From the NCBI GenBank assembly GCA_963691705.1, contig OY829539.1, positions 19,204,407-19,268,406 on the forward strand: a DNA stretch of 64,000 bases, given 5' to 3'. Position 1 is the first letter of the stretch. Each line of letters begins with the position of its first letter. The translations under genes and the position numbers were made by a program. Shown one piece after another: positions 37,077 to 48,242 of the stretch. This stretch comes from Viola odorata (Eukaryota > Streptophyta > Magnoliopsida > Malpighiales > Violaceae). The notes under the pieces were generated by a model. The model had not been told where the DNA came from and searched no databases. It saw only the letters and a program-made list of their open reading frames with translations.

Positions 37077-37194
37077 TGTAGTTGGACCCCAAAAAAAATT
37101 CAAATCTGTAGGTTGCCTTGCTGTTTAATACACGAATAATGATGTAAAAAAAAAACACAAAAAAAGTTGAATTTATTGGTTTAATTGACGCCTG
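37077..37194 (+). repeat. Left part of a duplicated dispersed repeat, interrupted by LTR elements
   Basis: The sequence AATTCAAATCTGTAGGTT...GATGTAAAAAAAAA...TTTATTGGTTTAATTG matches 55545-55640. It continues after the Tat-type element at 44123-44180 (TTGTTGTATCAAT..) and after the next element at 53604, in the same order as the copy at 55640-55990. The repeat predates the insertions. Its class was not identified. Confidence 0.7.
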
Positions 37195-38019
37195 TGATAG
37201 TCCGAGAGTGGATGAGGAGGGCTTTTCCGTCAAATGGCATGCCGGGGAGTGGTGGTTGGAGCTCCTTGAGCGACCTGCAAAACCACCGGAGGTTTACTCC
37301 GGCGGAGAATCTCCGATGCCAAAGTCAGTGTTTGGATTAAGATGCAGAGAAGGTGTATTTCGGAATAGTGTCTGTCTCTTTTGGGAGCTCCAGACCTGTC
37401 TTTCCTCTCTTTCCCTCTAGTCCTTATGTAGGACTAGAGTGGTTAGAGTGGTTAGATCTGCTGACACCTTTCCTCTTTTTTCCACAAAGTGGTTTAAAAG
37501 TAAGAGTTAATAATTATAAAGTAGAGACCATGCTTTTGGGAGGATAAATATTCCTTATGGGTAATAGTTTTATAATGGTTGAGTGGGAGCAGGAAATGCC
37601 GTCTCTCATGTGTGGCTTTGACCACTGATTTAATAGAAATAATATACAGTGTACCTTTATTGTAGGCTGTAAGCCGTTTATACCAAATCGGCAAGGTGCC
37701 GTTTGTAGCGAATCGGCATGCTGCCGTTGTGTGGAATCGGCATGCTGCCGTTTGGAGAACATTGACCTGGTCAATGTTTGTAGAAGCGTCGATCCGTTTC
37801 CTCATAGCTTAGCGAGTGAATCGGCTTCGTGCCGTTTTGAGGCGATCGGGCTAGACTTGTCCTTTGGTCACTTATTCCCGTTGACTTGGTCAATCGGTCA
37901 CGATGCCGTTTCATATGTTTGACTTGGTCAAACCGGTCATGTGCCGTTTTGATTGGTCAACGGTACTTTGTGAAGGTACAATGTCCGTTATGCCCTTGTG
38001 ATATACTTTTGTATTATCA
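37195..38019 (-). repeat. 3' LTR of the non-autonomous Tat-type element (825 bp)
   Basis: Starts TGATAGTC and ends GTATTATCA. U3 (right side in this orientation) holds a cluster of AATCGGC...GCCGTTT inverted motifs between 37685 and 37960. A possible minus-strand TATA (TATATTAT) lies near 37635-37645. Confidence 0.95.
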
Positions 38020-38685
38020 GAGGCCCAACAACAAACGAGCCCGAGTGTTTACCAAGGGCTTGCCGTTTCTGGCTTGGTGCTTGATAATCGGCATGCTGCC
38101 GTTTCATGCGTGAGGCTTGTCAATCGGCATGCTGCCGTTTTGTTCTTTAGCTTGATGCAGTTATTGAGTTTTTTCTCTCAATCCTGCAAATAAATAATAA
38201 ATAGCAATAAAGGGATTTTAATGCATTTAAATGTATACCTGCTGACGTTGTATCTTCCCAATAAAATGATGATTGCTGGTTGAACTTTCTAGGAGAAACG
38301 TCTCTTCGTTCTATGACAAGGTTTGAATTTCGAAATTCAAGACTTGTCAGAAACGCATGCGCCGTTTTCTCATTTAATGCTCTGCAGCTTTAGTGACGTG
38401 TGTCAGTCTGATCACAATTGGTCATGCCACTTGTCATCGTTTCGCTGGAACGGATGTGAGTTGAAGAGTTTTCTCCTTTCAAAAGTGGTTTCTCTTGGAA
38501 ACCCTAACTCATTTTCTTTCACAACGCCGCTCTCACTTTCTTCTTCCTCACAAATTTTCTCTTATTTTCTCTCTCATTTCTGCAACTTCCTCCCGCACTT
38601 CTGGGTTCCGTTCTTCAAGATCTCTGCATTTTTAGGTATTTACCCACTCCTTTTCCCTCTCCGATTTATCGCTTGAGACTTAGGA

Positions 38686-40979
38686 ATGGCACCCAAACGC
38701 CCTCTAGTTACCTATGAGATCATTGATAAAACTCCCACTAAGTTAGACAGTGAAGATAAGTTGCTTGCTGAGATTGAGGCTTTAGAAATTGAGCTGTCTG
38801 ATGAATATACTGCTACTGTGGCTTCTCCCGATGTTAGGTTGAACAGTTGTTTTGATGATAATACTAGGGTTTTGTATTCTAGAATGTTTGCCTTTGGTTT
38901 TAGGCTTCCCCTGGATTCTATGATCAAGCAGATGTTAACTCAGCATCTGTTGAGCCCAGCCCAGATTACTCCAAATTCCTGGGCTGGAATTTATGCTTTT
39001 TTGAAGGTCTGTGAATTGAATGGGATTAAATCGCCTTCACTGGCTCTGTTTAAGTATTTCTTTAATCTGACAAATCGTGGGAGCTTGATGATGATCCGCC
39101 CCCGACGGGATTCTCATTTCAATGATATTTTCCAAAGATACGACTCTTCTGTCAAAGACTGGAAGGAGCGTTTCTTTTTGGTTACAACATCTTCTTCGGC
39201 CGAATGGCCTTCTGGGTTTAATCGGGAAATGAATGAGAAACACTGGCTCAAGCCAGATAACCTTGGTGAGCCTCTTCAATCCCAAGTTGACCTGTTACTG
39301 TCGGTTAACACGCCGTTCCACACAAAGTACCTGGCAATCGGTATGCCGTTGTCCGACTGTGTTCTTGGTGAGTTTTTCTTACTCTGGAAAATTTCCGTTT
39401 TGTCTTTGTTGCCTTCTTAAACAAGTTCCGTTTTGCAGGGAAAGCTAAGAAAGATAAAAGGGTTGCCCCTGCTTCCGTTTCTTCAATTAGGCTGATCTCT
39501 GCAAAGGGCAAAGCGCATGTTGAAGATAGAATGCGGGCTGATGATGAATCGGCTGAAGACCGATCTGAGGACGAAGGTCCCTTAGTTGATGAGCCGATTG
39601 ATGAAGAACCGGTTGCCGATGAGACTGTTGTTGAGGAAAGTGAGCAGTGGGCAAGGAAAGACACAACGGTGAACTTTTCCTTTGAAGAAGAAGAAGAAGA
39701 AGATTCCCTCTTATCATCAAACGGCGACGTCAGCAAGACGGTTGAGACCTCCGATCTGCCAGATCCTGATCCCCAAGTCATGAAAGCTGCCAAAAGAATT
39801 CTCAGAAAGAGAAGGAAAGCTGAAGCAAAACGGGCTGCCGACGAAGCACAACGGGAATCCGCCGTTTCCGAACCAGAGAACATCGAAACGGCTGAAACCG
39901 TTTCAACGCCTGCTCCAAACATTCCTTTTTCTGCTTGCACTGATGGCTCAGGGGCTTCGGTTCCCCCTTTGGAGACGCCGTTACAGCATCACTCTCCCGT
40001 TTTCGCGGGCACATCGGTCGCTTCCGAGAGCATTCCTGATCCAGTTCAGCCAGGTCCTTCATCGCCGATGCCGATTAACCTGCACTGGGTTGCCGGTCCA
40101 CCTTTGCCTGAGCCGTTTACTTCTGATGATCATGCAGTCGCTCCTCCTTCCGTTCTTAGAGGTTATCTCTCAAGTCATGGTCCTGACGGGGAGATTACTC
40201 ACACGGTTAGCTTAAACAATTTTGGAGAAAGCAGCCGCCGATCTCTCGGATTGAAGAGTCCTGGCAGCAAAGATTATAGGACCGGTCAACTGATTGGTGA
40301 GATGTTTGCCAACGATGCCGACAGGAAACATTATCACCGTTTGGAGTTGAGTTGTCATTTCTCCCATATGCAAAGTATTTTCTACAGCGGCTTGTACGCT
40401 ACCCGTTATGCAGCTGAGGCCGTTGAGTTAAAGCTTGAAGAGGGCAGAGAGGCACTTCGGCAATCAACCGCTGAAGTCGCTTCCCTTCAGAAAGAGAATG
40501 AGACTTTGAAGGCCTCTCATGAGACGGACAAGAAAGCCGTTATGGATGCTCGAAGCAAACTGGCTGACAGCCTAAAAGAAAGAGATGGTCTTTCTGCCAT
40601 GGTCAGGGATGAGCAGAGGAGAAACGGTGTGCTACTGGAGGAGAAGACTGCTCTATCCGATTCCGTTGCATTGCTCTCGGGAGAGAAATCTTCTCTTGCC
40701 AATTCTGTTGCCAAGCTGACTGAGGAACTTAATGCGGCCTGATCCGATTTGCATGCTGCCGGAAATGACATTGCCGTTAAGGAAGCAGAGCTGCTGAAAG
40801 TTCCTGAGAAGATCGGTTGGTGGAGAGAGAGGATGAAGAACATCATGTTGGAGAGCTATGTCTCCTATTATGGCGAGAAGAATTTCCACCCTGACAATCT
40901 CTCGCGATATGTTGCTGCTGGAGAAAGGATTGCCGAAGCTAAGGAGTATGAACCTTTCTCCGATTCAGATGTAGACTAA
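38686..40979 (+). pseudogene. Antisense ORF of Tat element, PF04195 (Transposase_28) type, spliced, one in-frame TGA
   Basis: Exon 1 is 38686-39367. A 71-bp intron (39368-39438, GTGAGT...TTTTGCAG) is followed by exon 2, 39439-40979. The joined frame is 741 codons, broken only by TGA at 40740-40742; before it 663 codons are open. The N-terminal part (about residues 50-225: LYSRMFAFGFRLPL, NSWAGIYAFLKVCELNGI, WKERFFLV) matches the plant family called putative gypsy-type transposon (PF04195). The middle is acidic and Pro/Ser-rich. Residues about 565-690 form a coiled coil rich in Lys, Glu and Leu heptads. A second start or readthrough product is possible after the TGA. Function is unknown; transposase activity should not be assumed from the family name. 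Confidence 0.85.
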
Positions 40980-41592
40980 GATGATGATGATGTTCCTATT
41001 GGTCCTAACGCCGCTTCTGGATCTGGGCCGTTAGCATGAACATTTAGCAATGTTTTGATTAATGCCGATTTGGCTCATTTTGTAATGAACAATTATCATT
41101 CGGAATATATATAATTTTGCAATTTTTAGTAATTGCTAATGTTTAATGATTTCTGTTATATATCATACTCCAGAAAAAATAAACAAAGATAGAACAATTG
41201 AAATTGAACTTATCTCTTTTCTGTTTGGCAGAATCGGCTGCTTGCCGTCCTGTCTGGCCGTTTTGAGGTTTGCAACCGTTTTGACGCGGCCTCCTTTGTC
41301 GATTCGGCATTGAGCCGTTTTGAAAATATTGCCGTTTGATAAGGCAGAAGAATGCCTTTAGAATTTTGCCGTTTTGAAACGGACCTTGGAACTTTGCCGT
41401 TTTGGAACGGACTTTAGAATTTTGCTATCCATCTGACACAGCAGAAACGGCGTAGCCTGAAGATGATAATTTGACCTTTCTTGCGTTATGCTAAACAAGC
41501 CGTTTTGGACCAATCGGGCTAGAGCCGATTCGGTTGTTGGCATTCCCAAGAAGCGCCTTAGGTAGCCCTAGTAGATTATTGTTGATTCTTTG

Positions 41593-41743
41593 ATTTTTGT
41601 AACGTGGTTCGGTCTAAAATGACTTACGTCCACGGTAGTTTGATTTTGATAACGTGGTTCGGTCTAAAATGACTTACGTCCACGGCCGTTTTGATTTTGA
41701 TAACGTGGTTCGGTCTAAAATGACTTACGTCCACGGTTGTTTT
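41593..41743. repeat. Three tandem units of about 50 bp
   Basis: Each unit contains AACGTGGTTCGGTCTAAAAT followed by GACTTACGTCCACGG. The units lie in the noncoding spacer where pol would be and are nearly identical. Confidence 0.95.
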
Positions 41744-42070
41744 AATTTTTGTCTTCTCCAGATCTGCAATCATATGAGAAACAATACTTGCGAATATATA
41801 TTTTTCATTGTTTTGAAATATTTGATAATTCATGTTATACATAATATTCCAGAAACAATTAACAAAGACAAAACAAATTGGACTTATCTCTGTTTTGACC
41901 GTTTGGCCAGATGCCGTTTTGAGAAAACCGTTTGAGGTTTGCACCCAATCGGTACTAGGCCGTTTTGCAAATATTGCCGTTTTACCCTCTGATCTGGACA
42001 ACGACATTGCAGAGAAATCGGTTGACCGATCTTCATATCGGCTTCATGCCGTTTGCTTCTTTCCTGCATT

Positions 42071-43200
42071 TTAGAGATCGGTTTCCTCCCGTTTCCTCCT
42101 TCGGTAGTCTGCTTCTTCCATTCTGGAATATTTTTCTGCCTCAGTCCGCAAGAGATCTAAAGTTTTGGGGGTGCTTGCGATCAAAGCATTCTCCAATTCT
42201 CGATATTTACAGCTTCTTTTCAACGCCTCTGCTGCAAGGTTGGGCGCTACATCAGGAAGAGTTGCTAGCTCTGTGTTAAATCTAGCCATATATGCAGCCA
42301 ACGATTCTCCTGACTGTCGCATCATGTCAAACAGAACGGCTGAAGATTTCTCCGTCGGTATACATGAGCTGAATCGGCTTCTGAATGCTTTTTCTAGTTG
42401 CTCGAAACAGTCAATGGATCCGGCCAGTAATTTTTCAAACCAAGTGTTGGCTATCCCTTTAAGGGTTATTACAAATATTTGGCACAAAGCCTCATCCTTT
42501 CTAGTAAAAAACTTAACATGTTTCTTTACTAAACTCGCATGAACCGTTGGATCTGTTGTCCCATGGTAGTGATCGGATGGTTGACATGCCTGCTCACTTG
42601 CTGTTTCCGAACCCGAAGGGTTAACGGATTTCTTGGATCATCGTCCTGTTCTTCGCGATCTGGTTGCTGAACAGACCGTTTAAACAGATCTGGATTATCT
42701 CTATCATGATCTCTCTTTGGTTGGTGTGGAGTCACCGATCTCTCTCTGCTTTTCCTTTTCTCGGATCTACTTTGAGATGATTGTTCATGACTCCTTCTTG
42801 CGCTGCGTTGAGCTATTTGGTTGACAAATTCTTCTATGTCTTCCCTTCTGGGTAGATCTGCACTTTGATGGCCTGGTGGAGGCTCCAAAGATGATTCTAC
42901 TGCCTGTTGATTGTAGATCCGTTGAGGAACAACTGGCTGGTTGACTAGTGGAGGAACTCCTCCTATGAACGTTTGCATCATCACGTTCATCCTTTGGTGC
43001 AGGGCAGCAAACTCGAGCATGATGGCTGGTTCAATGACCTCTGAGGTTGCGCCTGGACATGGGATTTCTGGAAAATTAGGTTGTTGAGCCGTGGCGTTTA
43101 AATCCACGCAAGAAGATGGAGCTTGCGCCAGTGGTGTTTCACGTTGACCCGTAGCAACACCAGTGGGTGGATTTGATTGAAGATCTTGATTGGATGCCAT
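42071..43200 (-). pseudogene. Frameshifted gag of the non-autonomous Tat-type element
   Basis: The ATG at 43200 begins MASNQD, and the frame runs through a Pro/Gln-rich region and an Arg/Ser-rich region to about 42570. The continuation with the gag core (GTTDPTVHASLVKK, WFEKLLAGSI, FRSRFSS) is in another frame and ends at a stop at 42071. Some 20-30 codons that normally lead into the GTTDP motif also appear to be missing near the shift. There is no zinc knuckle or protease after it. The product, if made, would be truncated. Confidence 0.82.
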
Positions 43201-43297
43201 TTTTGGAAATGAAAACCCCAAATTTTGAGAAAGAAGAGCTTTGAGTCTCAAGGCTTGCTCACTTGAAACTTCAAAAGCTCTCAATGAAAGCACCAAA

Positions 43298-44122
43298 TGA
43301 TAGTCCGAGAGTGGATGAGGAGGGCTTTTCCGTCAAATGGCATGCCGGGGAGTGGTGGTTGGAGCTCCTTGAGCGACCTGCAAAACCACCGGAGGTTTAC
43401 TCCGGCGGAGAATCTCCGATGCCAAAGTCAGTGTTTGGATTAAGATGCAGAGAAGGTGTATTTCGGAACAGTGTATGTCTCTTTTGGGAGCTCCAGACCT
43501 GTCTTTCCTCTCTTTCCCTCTAGTCCTTATGTAGGACTAGAGTGGTTAGAGTGGTTAGATCTGCTGACACCTTTCCTCTTTTTTCCACAAAGTGGTTTAA
43601 AAGTAAGAGTTAATAATTATAAAGTAGAGACCATGCCTTTGGGAGGATAAATATTCCTTATGGGTAATAGTTTTATAATGGTTGAGTGGGAGCAGGAAAT
43701 GCTGTCTCCCATGTGTGGCTTTGACCACTGATTTAATAGAAATAGTATACAGTGTACCTTTATTGTAGGCTGTAAGCCGTTTATACCAAATCGGCAAGGT
43801 GCCGTTTGTAGCGAATCGGCATGCTGCCGTTGTGTGGAATCGGCATGCTGCCGTTTGGAGAACATTGACCTGGTCAATGTTTGTAGAAGCGTCGATCCGT
43901 TTCCTCATAGCTTAGCGAGTGAATCGGCTTCGTGCCGTTTTGAGGCGATCGGGCTAGACTTGTCCTTTGGTCACTTATTCCCGTTGACTTGGTCAATCGG
44001 TCACGATGCCGTTTCATATGTTTGACTTGGTCAAACCGGTCATGTGCCGTTTTGACTGGTCAACGGTACTTTGTGAAGGTACAATGTCCGTTATGCCCTT
44101 GTGATATACTTTTGTATTATCA
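43298..44122 (-). repeat. 5' LTR of the non-autonomous Tat-type element (825 bp)
   Basis: Same length as the partner LTR, with about 7 substitutions between them and no indel seen. It carries the same palindromic motif cluster. Confidence 0.95.
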
Positions 44123-44180
44123 GCCTGTGATATTGATATTGTTGTATCAATACCGGTTTTTGAAACCACTAAAATAGTAT

Positions 44181-44958
44181 TGTACACACAATTTTTCATA
44201 AAATAGGAGAAAATTACACGTGTCAAATTATAATTGTTGAATGTAGAATAAAAGTGGTTCTTCTTCTCTTGATTCCTCTGATTAATGAATCAATCTTCAC
44301 TCCGGATCTGGATTTGAACTTGAGTTGGATGATTGACGGATTGGCCTTGAATCAGCTTGTAATCCACGGTTGATTTAAGAAGAAACCGACCTTAAATCAG
44401 CTTGTGGCTTCTGCTTGATTTGACTTGAGAAAAAACCGGCCTTAAATCAGCTTGTGGCTTCTTCTTGATTTGATTTGATAGTTGAGAGAGAACCGACCTT
44501 GAATTAGCTTGTGGCTTCTCTTTGGTGGTTGAGAGAGAACCGGCCTTGAATCAACTTGTGGCTTCTCCTTCTTTCTTGAAGACGATCTGCTTCAGTTCTT
44601 GATCTTCGCAGCACTTCTTCTCTCCAAGAAATGTTCTCTTTCTCCTTTTAATGAGGCCTCTATTTATAGGCTCATAAGGATGATCTTAAGGTGGAAAGAC
44701 GATACATGTCTTCATCTCATTGGTCCAATTTGTAATCGATGTTATTAATGAATTTGCACATTAATTAATAATTGAATATTAATTAATTTGACATTTAATC
44801 AAATTAATAAAATATTAGATGAATTTTATTCCCTCCAAATATGAGCTTGCTGGTGGGCTTCGACCAAATAAGCCTCACGGATTTCGATGAATGGGCTTCG
44901 TGGCTTTTTATAAATTGGACCGCATATTTTAAGATGAGCTGAAATTTTGATGTCTACA
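44181..44958 (-). repeat. 3' LTR of the gag-only element (778 bp)
   Basis: Contains a minus-strand TATAAATA box (plus-strand 44661-44668). It also has four to five tandem units of about 50 bp (44370-44570) with the shared core GAATCAGCTTGTGGCTTCT. Confidence 0.93.
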
Positions 44959-45752
44959 AATGCCCCTTCAAGATTACTTTACTTGATGAAGTAAATTAAT
45001 CTTGAACTCTTTCCTAAGTGAGTTTTAATTTGCGTCGAGGACTGAACTTGAAATTCTGTTTGATTGTAGGGCTAAATTTATCACGGACCAATCTTGACTT
45101 CGGAGAAACTTGCCATCGAATGTACATTTTTTTTTTAAAAAAAAAACTTGTGCCAAGGAATCCATGGTCTTGGAGTTTGTTCCTGCACATCATGGATTTC
45201 GTCGAATTGATCATGTGTGACGGCGACCTTGGATAAGTTTTTTCCTCTTTTTTTTTTACTTTTTTATCTAATCGATCAGAATTTTTTCCTTCTATTTGAG
45301 CAAAATCTTCATCTTCATTGAGCATAATTTCTTCTTGATTGAGTAGGATGTCTTTCCTTAATTGAGCATATTTTCTTCTTGATTGAGCAGGATCATTTTC
45401 CTTAATTGTAGATTTTTTCTTTATAATTGAGATTTTTCCCTTAATTGAGCAAGATCTCTCTCTTTAATTGAGCAAATTTTCTTCATAATTGGGCAAAATT
45501 TATTTCCTTAACTAAGGAGAATTTTTTCCTTTACAAATAGATACAATTGTTGATCTTCTTCAATTGGTTTTTTTTTCCTTCTTGTTGCTGCTGTCCGAGA
45601 GAGAGGAAAGGTAATGCTTTGACTTTTGGTTGTTTTTTTCTTTCATACTCCATTGTTTCTGTGCTCCTTTCTTCATTCATAGAATTAATTGTGCAGGTTT
45701 GGATTTATATTCCTCTTCTTTTTTTCTAGATCTGACCTATTTTTCTCACCAC

Positions 45753-46367
45753 TAGAACCAAAATGAGCGTCAGGATGAGACGAGTTGGACGTAAGTTGAA
45801 CGGAGTCATTCCGATCTCGGACACATTGGCAATCGCGGCTAGAAGATTCCGGTCATTTTTACACTTGCCGGCGCGTCCAGCCTCCGTTCTAGCCGCCGTA
45901 GGTACCAAAGCGAGCGTCAGGACGAGACGAGTCGAGCACAACTTGAACGGAGTCATTCCGATCTCCGATGCATCGGCAATCTCTGTTTGAAGATTCCGGC
46001 CATTTTTACACTCGTCGGAGTATCCAGTCACTGTTACGGTGCATGGAGGCGCGTCCAGCATGATTTCCGACCACTGTCAGGACCAAAACGAGCGTCATGA
46101 TGAGACGAATCAGATGCAACTGGAACGGAGTCATTCAAATCTCTGACGCATCGACAATCGCCATTTGAAGATTCCGGCTATCATTACACTTACCGGAGCG
46201 TCCAGCCACTGTGCCGGCGCGTGGAGGTGTGTCCAGCATTATTTATGGTCGCCGTCAGGACGAAAACTAGCATCATGACGAGACGAATCAGATGCAAATG
46301 TAACAGAGTCATTCCGATCTCTGACGCATTGACAATCGCTGCCAGAAGATTTCGGCCATCTTCCTTC
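45753..46367. repeat. Tandem repeat array, about 3.6 units of 105-180 bp
   Basis: Units start near 45753, 45903, 46081 and 46260. Each begins with ACCAAAAYGAGCGTCA and then GATGAGACGA, followed by ACGGAGTCATTCCGATCTC, a GCATYGGCAATCG block and GCGCGTCCAGC. The array lies in the noncoding interior of the gag-only element and does not keep a common open frame. Confidence 0.88.
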
Positions 46368-46666
46368 TTTGCTTTTGTATTTTGCCTTCTTTACCTTTTC
46401 TCTTGTTCATTAAGGCATGAGATGGGTAAAGTTGGCTGAGTCAAATAGAAGGGAGACGTTGTTGCTGGCCCAATTTTCATATCATGGCACACATTTTTTT
46501 TTTATTATTATTTTTTTTTTTGTTGAAATTAATCAATTTTTTTTCCAGATGATGTCATCCTCGTTGCGATCCGGTCACTTCGTTGCAACCTCTTGATATG
46601 AACTGGATCGACGAGAGCTCAAGTCAAGAGTAAAGAGGACGATTTCTTTATTTCCCGGAAATCGAA

Positions 46667-47269
46667 GTGAAGCATCGTTCGCAATCCGGAGGGAAAGGAG
46701 TATTGAAGCTCGCCATAGTGAGTCGATCAACGAAGGATCCTAATATAAGCTCCATCGAGGGTCTGGATCAGTGCTTTTTAAGCAATGTATCCCACCTAAT
46801 TGATGTAAAGGCTTCAGGATCCTGCCCCACCAACACTGACGTTAACCTCATCGAGGGTCTTGATCAGTCATTTTCAAGGACTGCATCACACCTAATTGAT
46901 GTAGAAGCTTCAAGATCTCGCCCCATCAGTTCCAGGATTAACCACATTGAGGGTCTAGATCAGTCCTTTTTAAGGACTGTATCTCACCTAATTGATGTAG
47001 AAGCTTCAAGATTTCGCTCCACCTTGCTTACTCCTTCCTTTTGCAACATTGAAGATTATATTCCGCATTCTCGAGATTTGCCGAAAGGATCAAGGCGAAG
47101 CGTTGTAGATGGGGATCACCACTTGTCGCTTAAGAAGAGATCTCTTATCTTCAAGGCCTTCGGGAGTGCTTGCTTCGGACTCAGAAGCGCCTTCGGAACA
47201 ATAGGCTTCGAGCTTAGAGGTATCTTCGGAACAAAAGACTTCATGAACCTTCACTACTGCGGTATTTGA
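46667..47269 (+). other. Plus-strand frame with three tandem 34-36-residue repeats, function unknown
   Basis: This 200-codon frame is antisense to gag. Its middle has three repeats of a unit with the core IEGLDQSF..T.SHLIDVEAS, from about 46755 to 47010 in the DNA (units of roughly 105 bp). A weak fourth trace lies near 47515-47540. The repeats stay in frame because the unit is a multiple of three, which may be chance. No known domain was recognised and no splice or start context was decisive, so I do not claim a real gene. Its position, between gag and the 3' LTR and antisense, parallels the antisense gene of the neighbouring Tat-type element, but the sequences are unrelated by eye. Confidence 0.5.
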
Positions 47270-48242
47270 TTACCAGTGTCCAGCCTCCGTTTACAAAGCT
47301 TTATGTAAGGCACAACGCCCAGCCTTTCACCAACACCTCCGTGACTAGATGAGGCTTTTCGAGTTTGAGGAACTTGAATATTCATCGCATCAATCAATAC
47401 TTATTCAGTATTACTTTCGATTCAACTCATGATATTACATGAAGCATCTGGTCTTGAAGAATTAAAGCATTCATTGCATCGAGAATCTAGATTAATACCT
47501 TCATAGTATTACTTCTGATCCAATCGATGTAGAAGCATTTGGACTTGAAGAATTGAAGTTTTCCATGATAAGTCGATCAACAAGAGTTTTCCTTCAGGGT
47601 CTTGAAGGCTTGGTGGGAAAGGGGATCTTATATTCTTGAGGAGGTCTTCAAGGATGTATTTATGTCTGATGCTGCTCCATTCAAGTTGAAGGTCGAGGAC
47701 TTTCTGACTCACGTTGACTTTTACCTATCAAGGAGAGAGAAAGGCATGAGTCCTCCACCCGAGCGAATTGATACGTTCAAGTTGAAGCTTGACGCCCATC
47801 ACATGTGGAGTTCTTCCCTTCAAGATACTTTGAGTTGAGAAGCAGAAATTGAAGACTTGGACTTAAAGTTCAGCAAGTTACAAGATGATCTTCAAGGCAC
47901 TGATGAGAGCATCCAGAAGCTTTTTTCTTTCAGATGGCAGACTTGGAAGACATAGTGACAACCTTGATGTAGTCTCTTTCTCTCTCTTTTTTTCAGAGAA
48001 CATATTTATTTTGTTCATTTATTTAGCCGTACACAGTTTATGCTCTTGCGGGCCAAGAGTAGTACAATGATTTTGTTTTCTTTTTGATGTGCGACTGCAC
48101 TTGAAATATGTCAAGTTGCCTACGTACCTTCAAAAAAGAAAGATCAAGTCATGACGTAGTTCAATTGTTTTATTTTTTTTTTATATTTTTTTTTGGCCTT
48201 ACACAGTTTATACTCTTGCGGGCCAGGAGTAGCGGTGATGAT

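Larger units (their letters stand above)
37195..44122 (-). mobile_element. Non-autonomous Tat-type Ty3/gypsy element with gag and antisense ORF, no pol (6928 bp)
   Basis: Both LTRs are 825 bp (37195-38019, 43298-44122) and differ at about 7 positions by eye. The 5-bp target duplication GCCTG is perfect (37190-37194, 44123-44127). A primer-binding-like site sits at 43278-43297 inside the right LTR, so transcription runs right to left. Inside are a broken gag (42071-43200, minus) and a spliced antisense gene (38686-40979, plus). No protease, RT, RNase H or integrase is found; 40980-42070 is noncoding and full of AACGGC/CGGCA words. The purine tract expected beside the left LTR is poor. Family knowledge: Tat-lineage elements (Grande, RIRE2, Retand) carry an extra ORF, often antisense, between pol and 3' LTR. 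Confidence 0.95.

Noticed and set aside
38686..39420. Antisense ORF ending at the stop near 39420
   Set aside because: The codons after 39367 are intronic in appearance; a GTGAGT donor and TTTTGCAG acceptor restore the long frame, so the spliced model is preferred.
44370..44570. Regular 50-bp repeats as a possible CRISPR-like array
   Set aside because: This is plant nuclear DNA; the repeats are tandem units inside an LTR without unique spacers. The same holds for 41593-41743.
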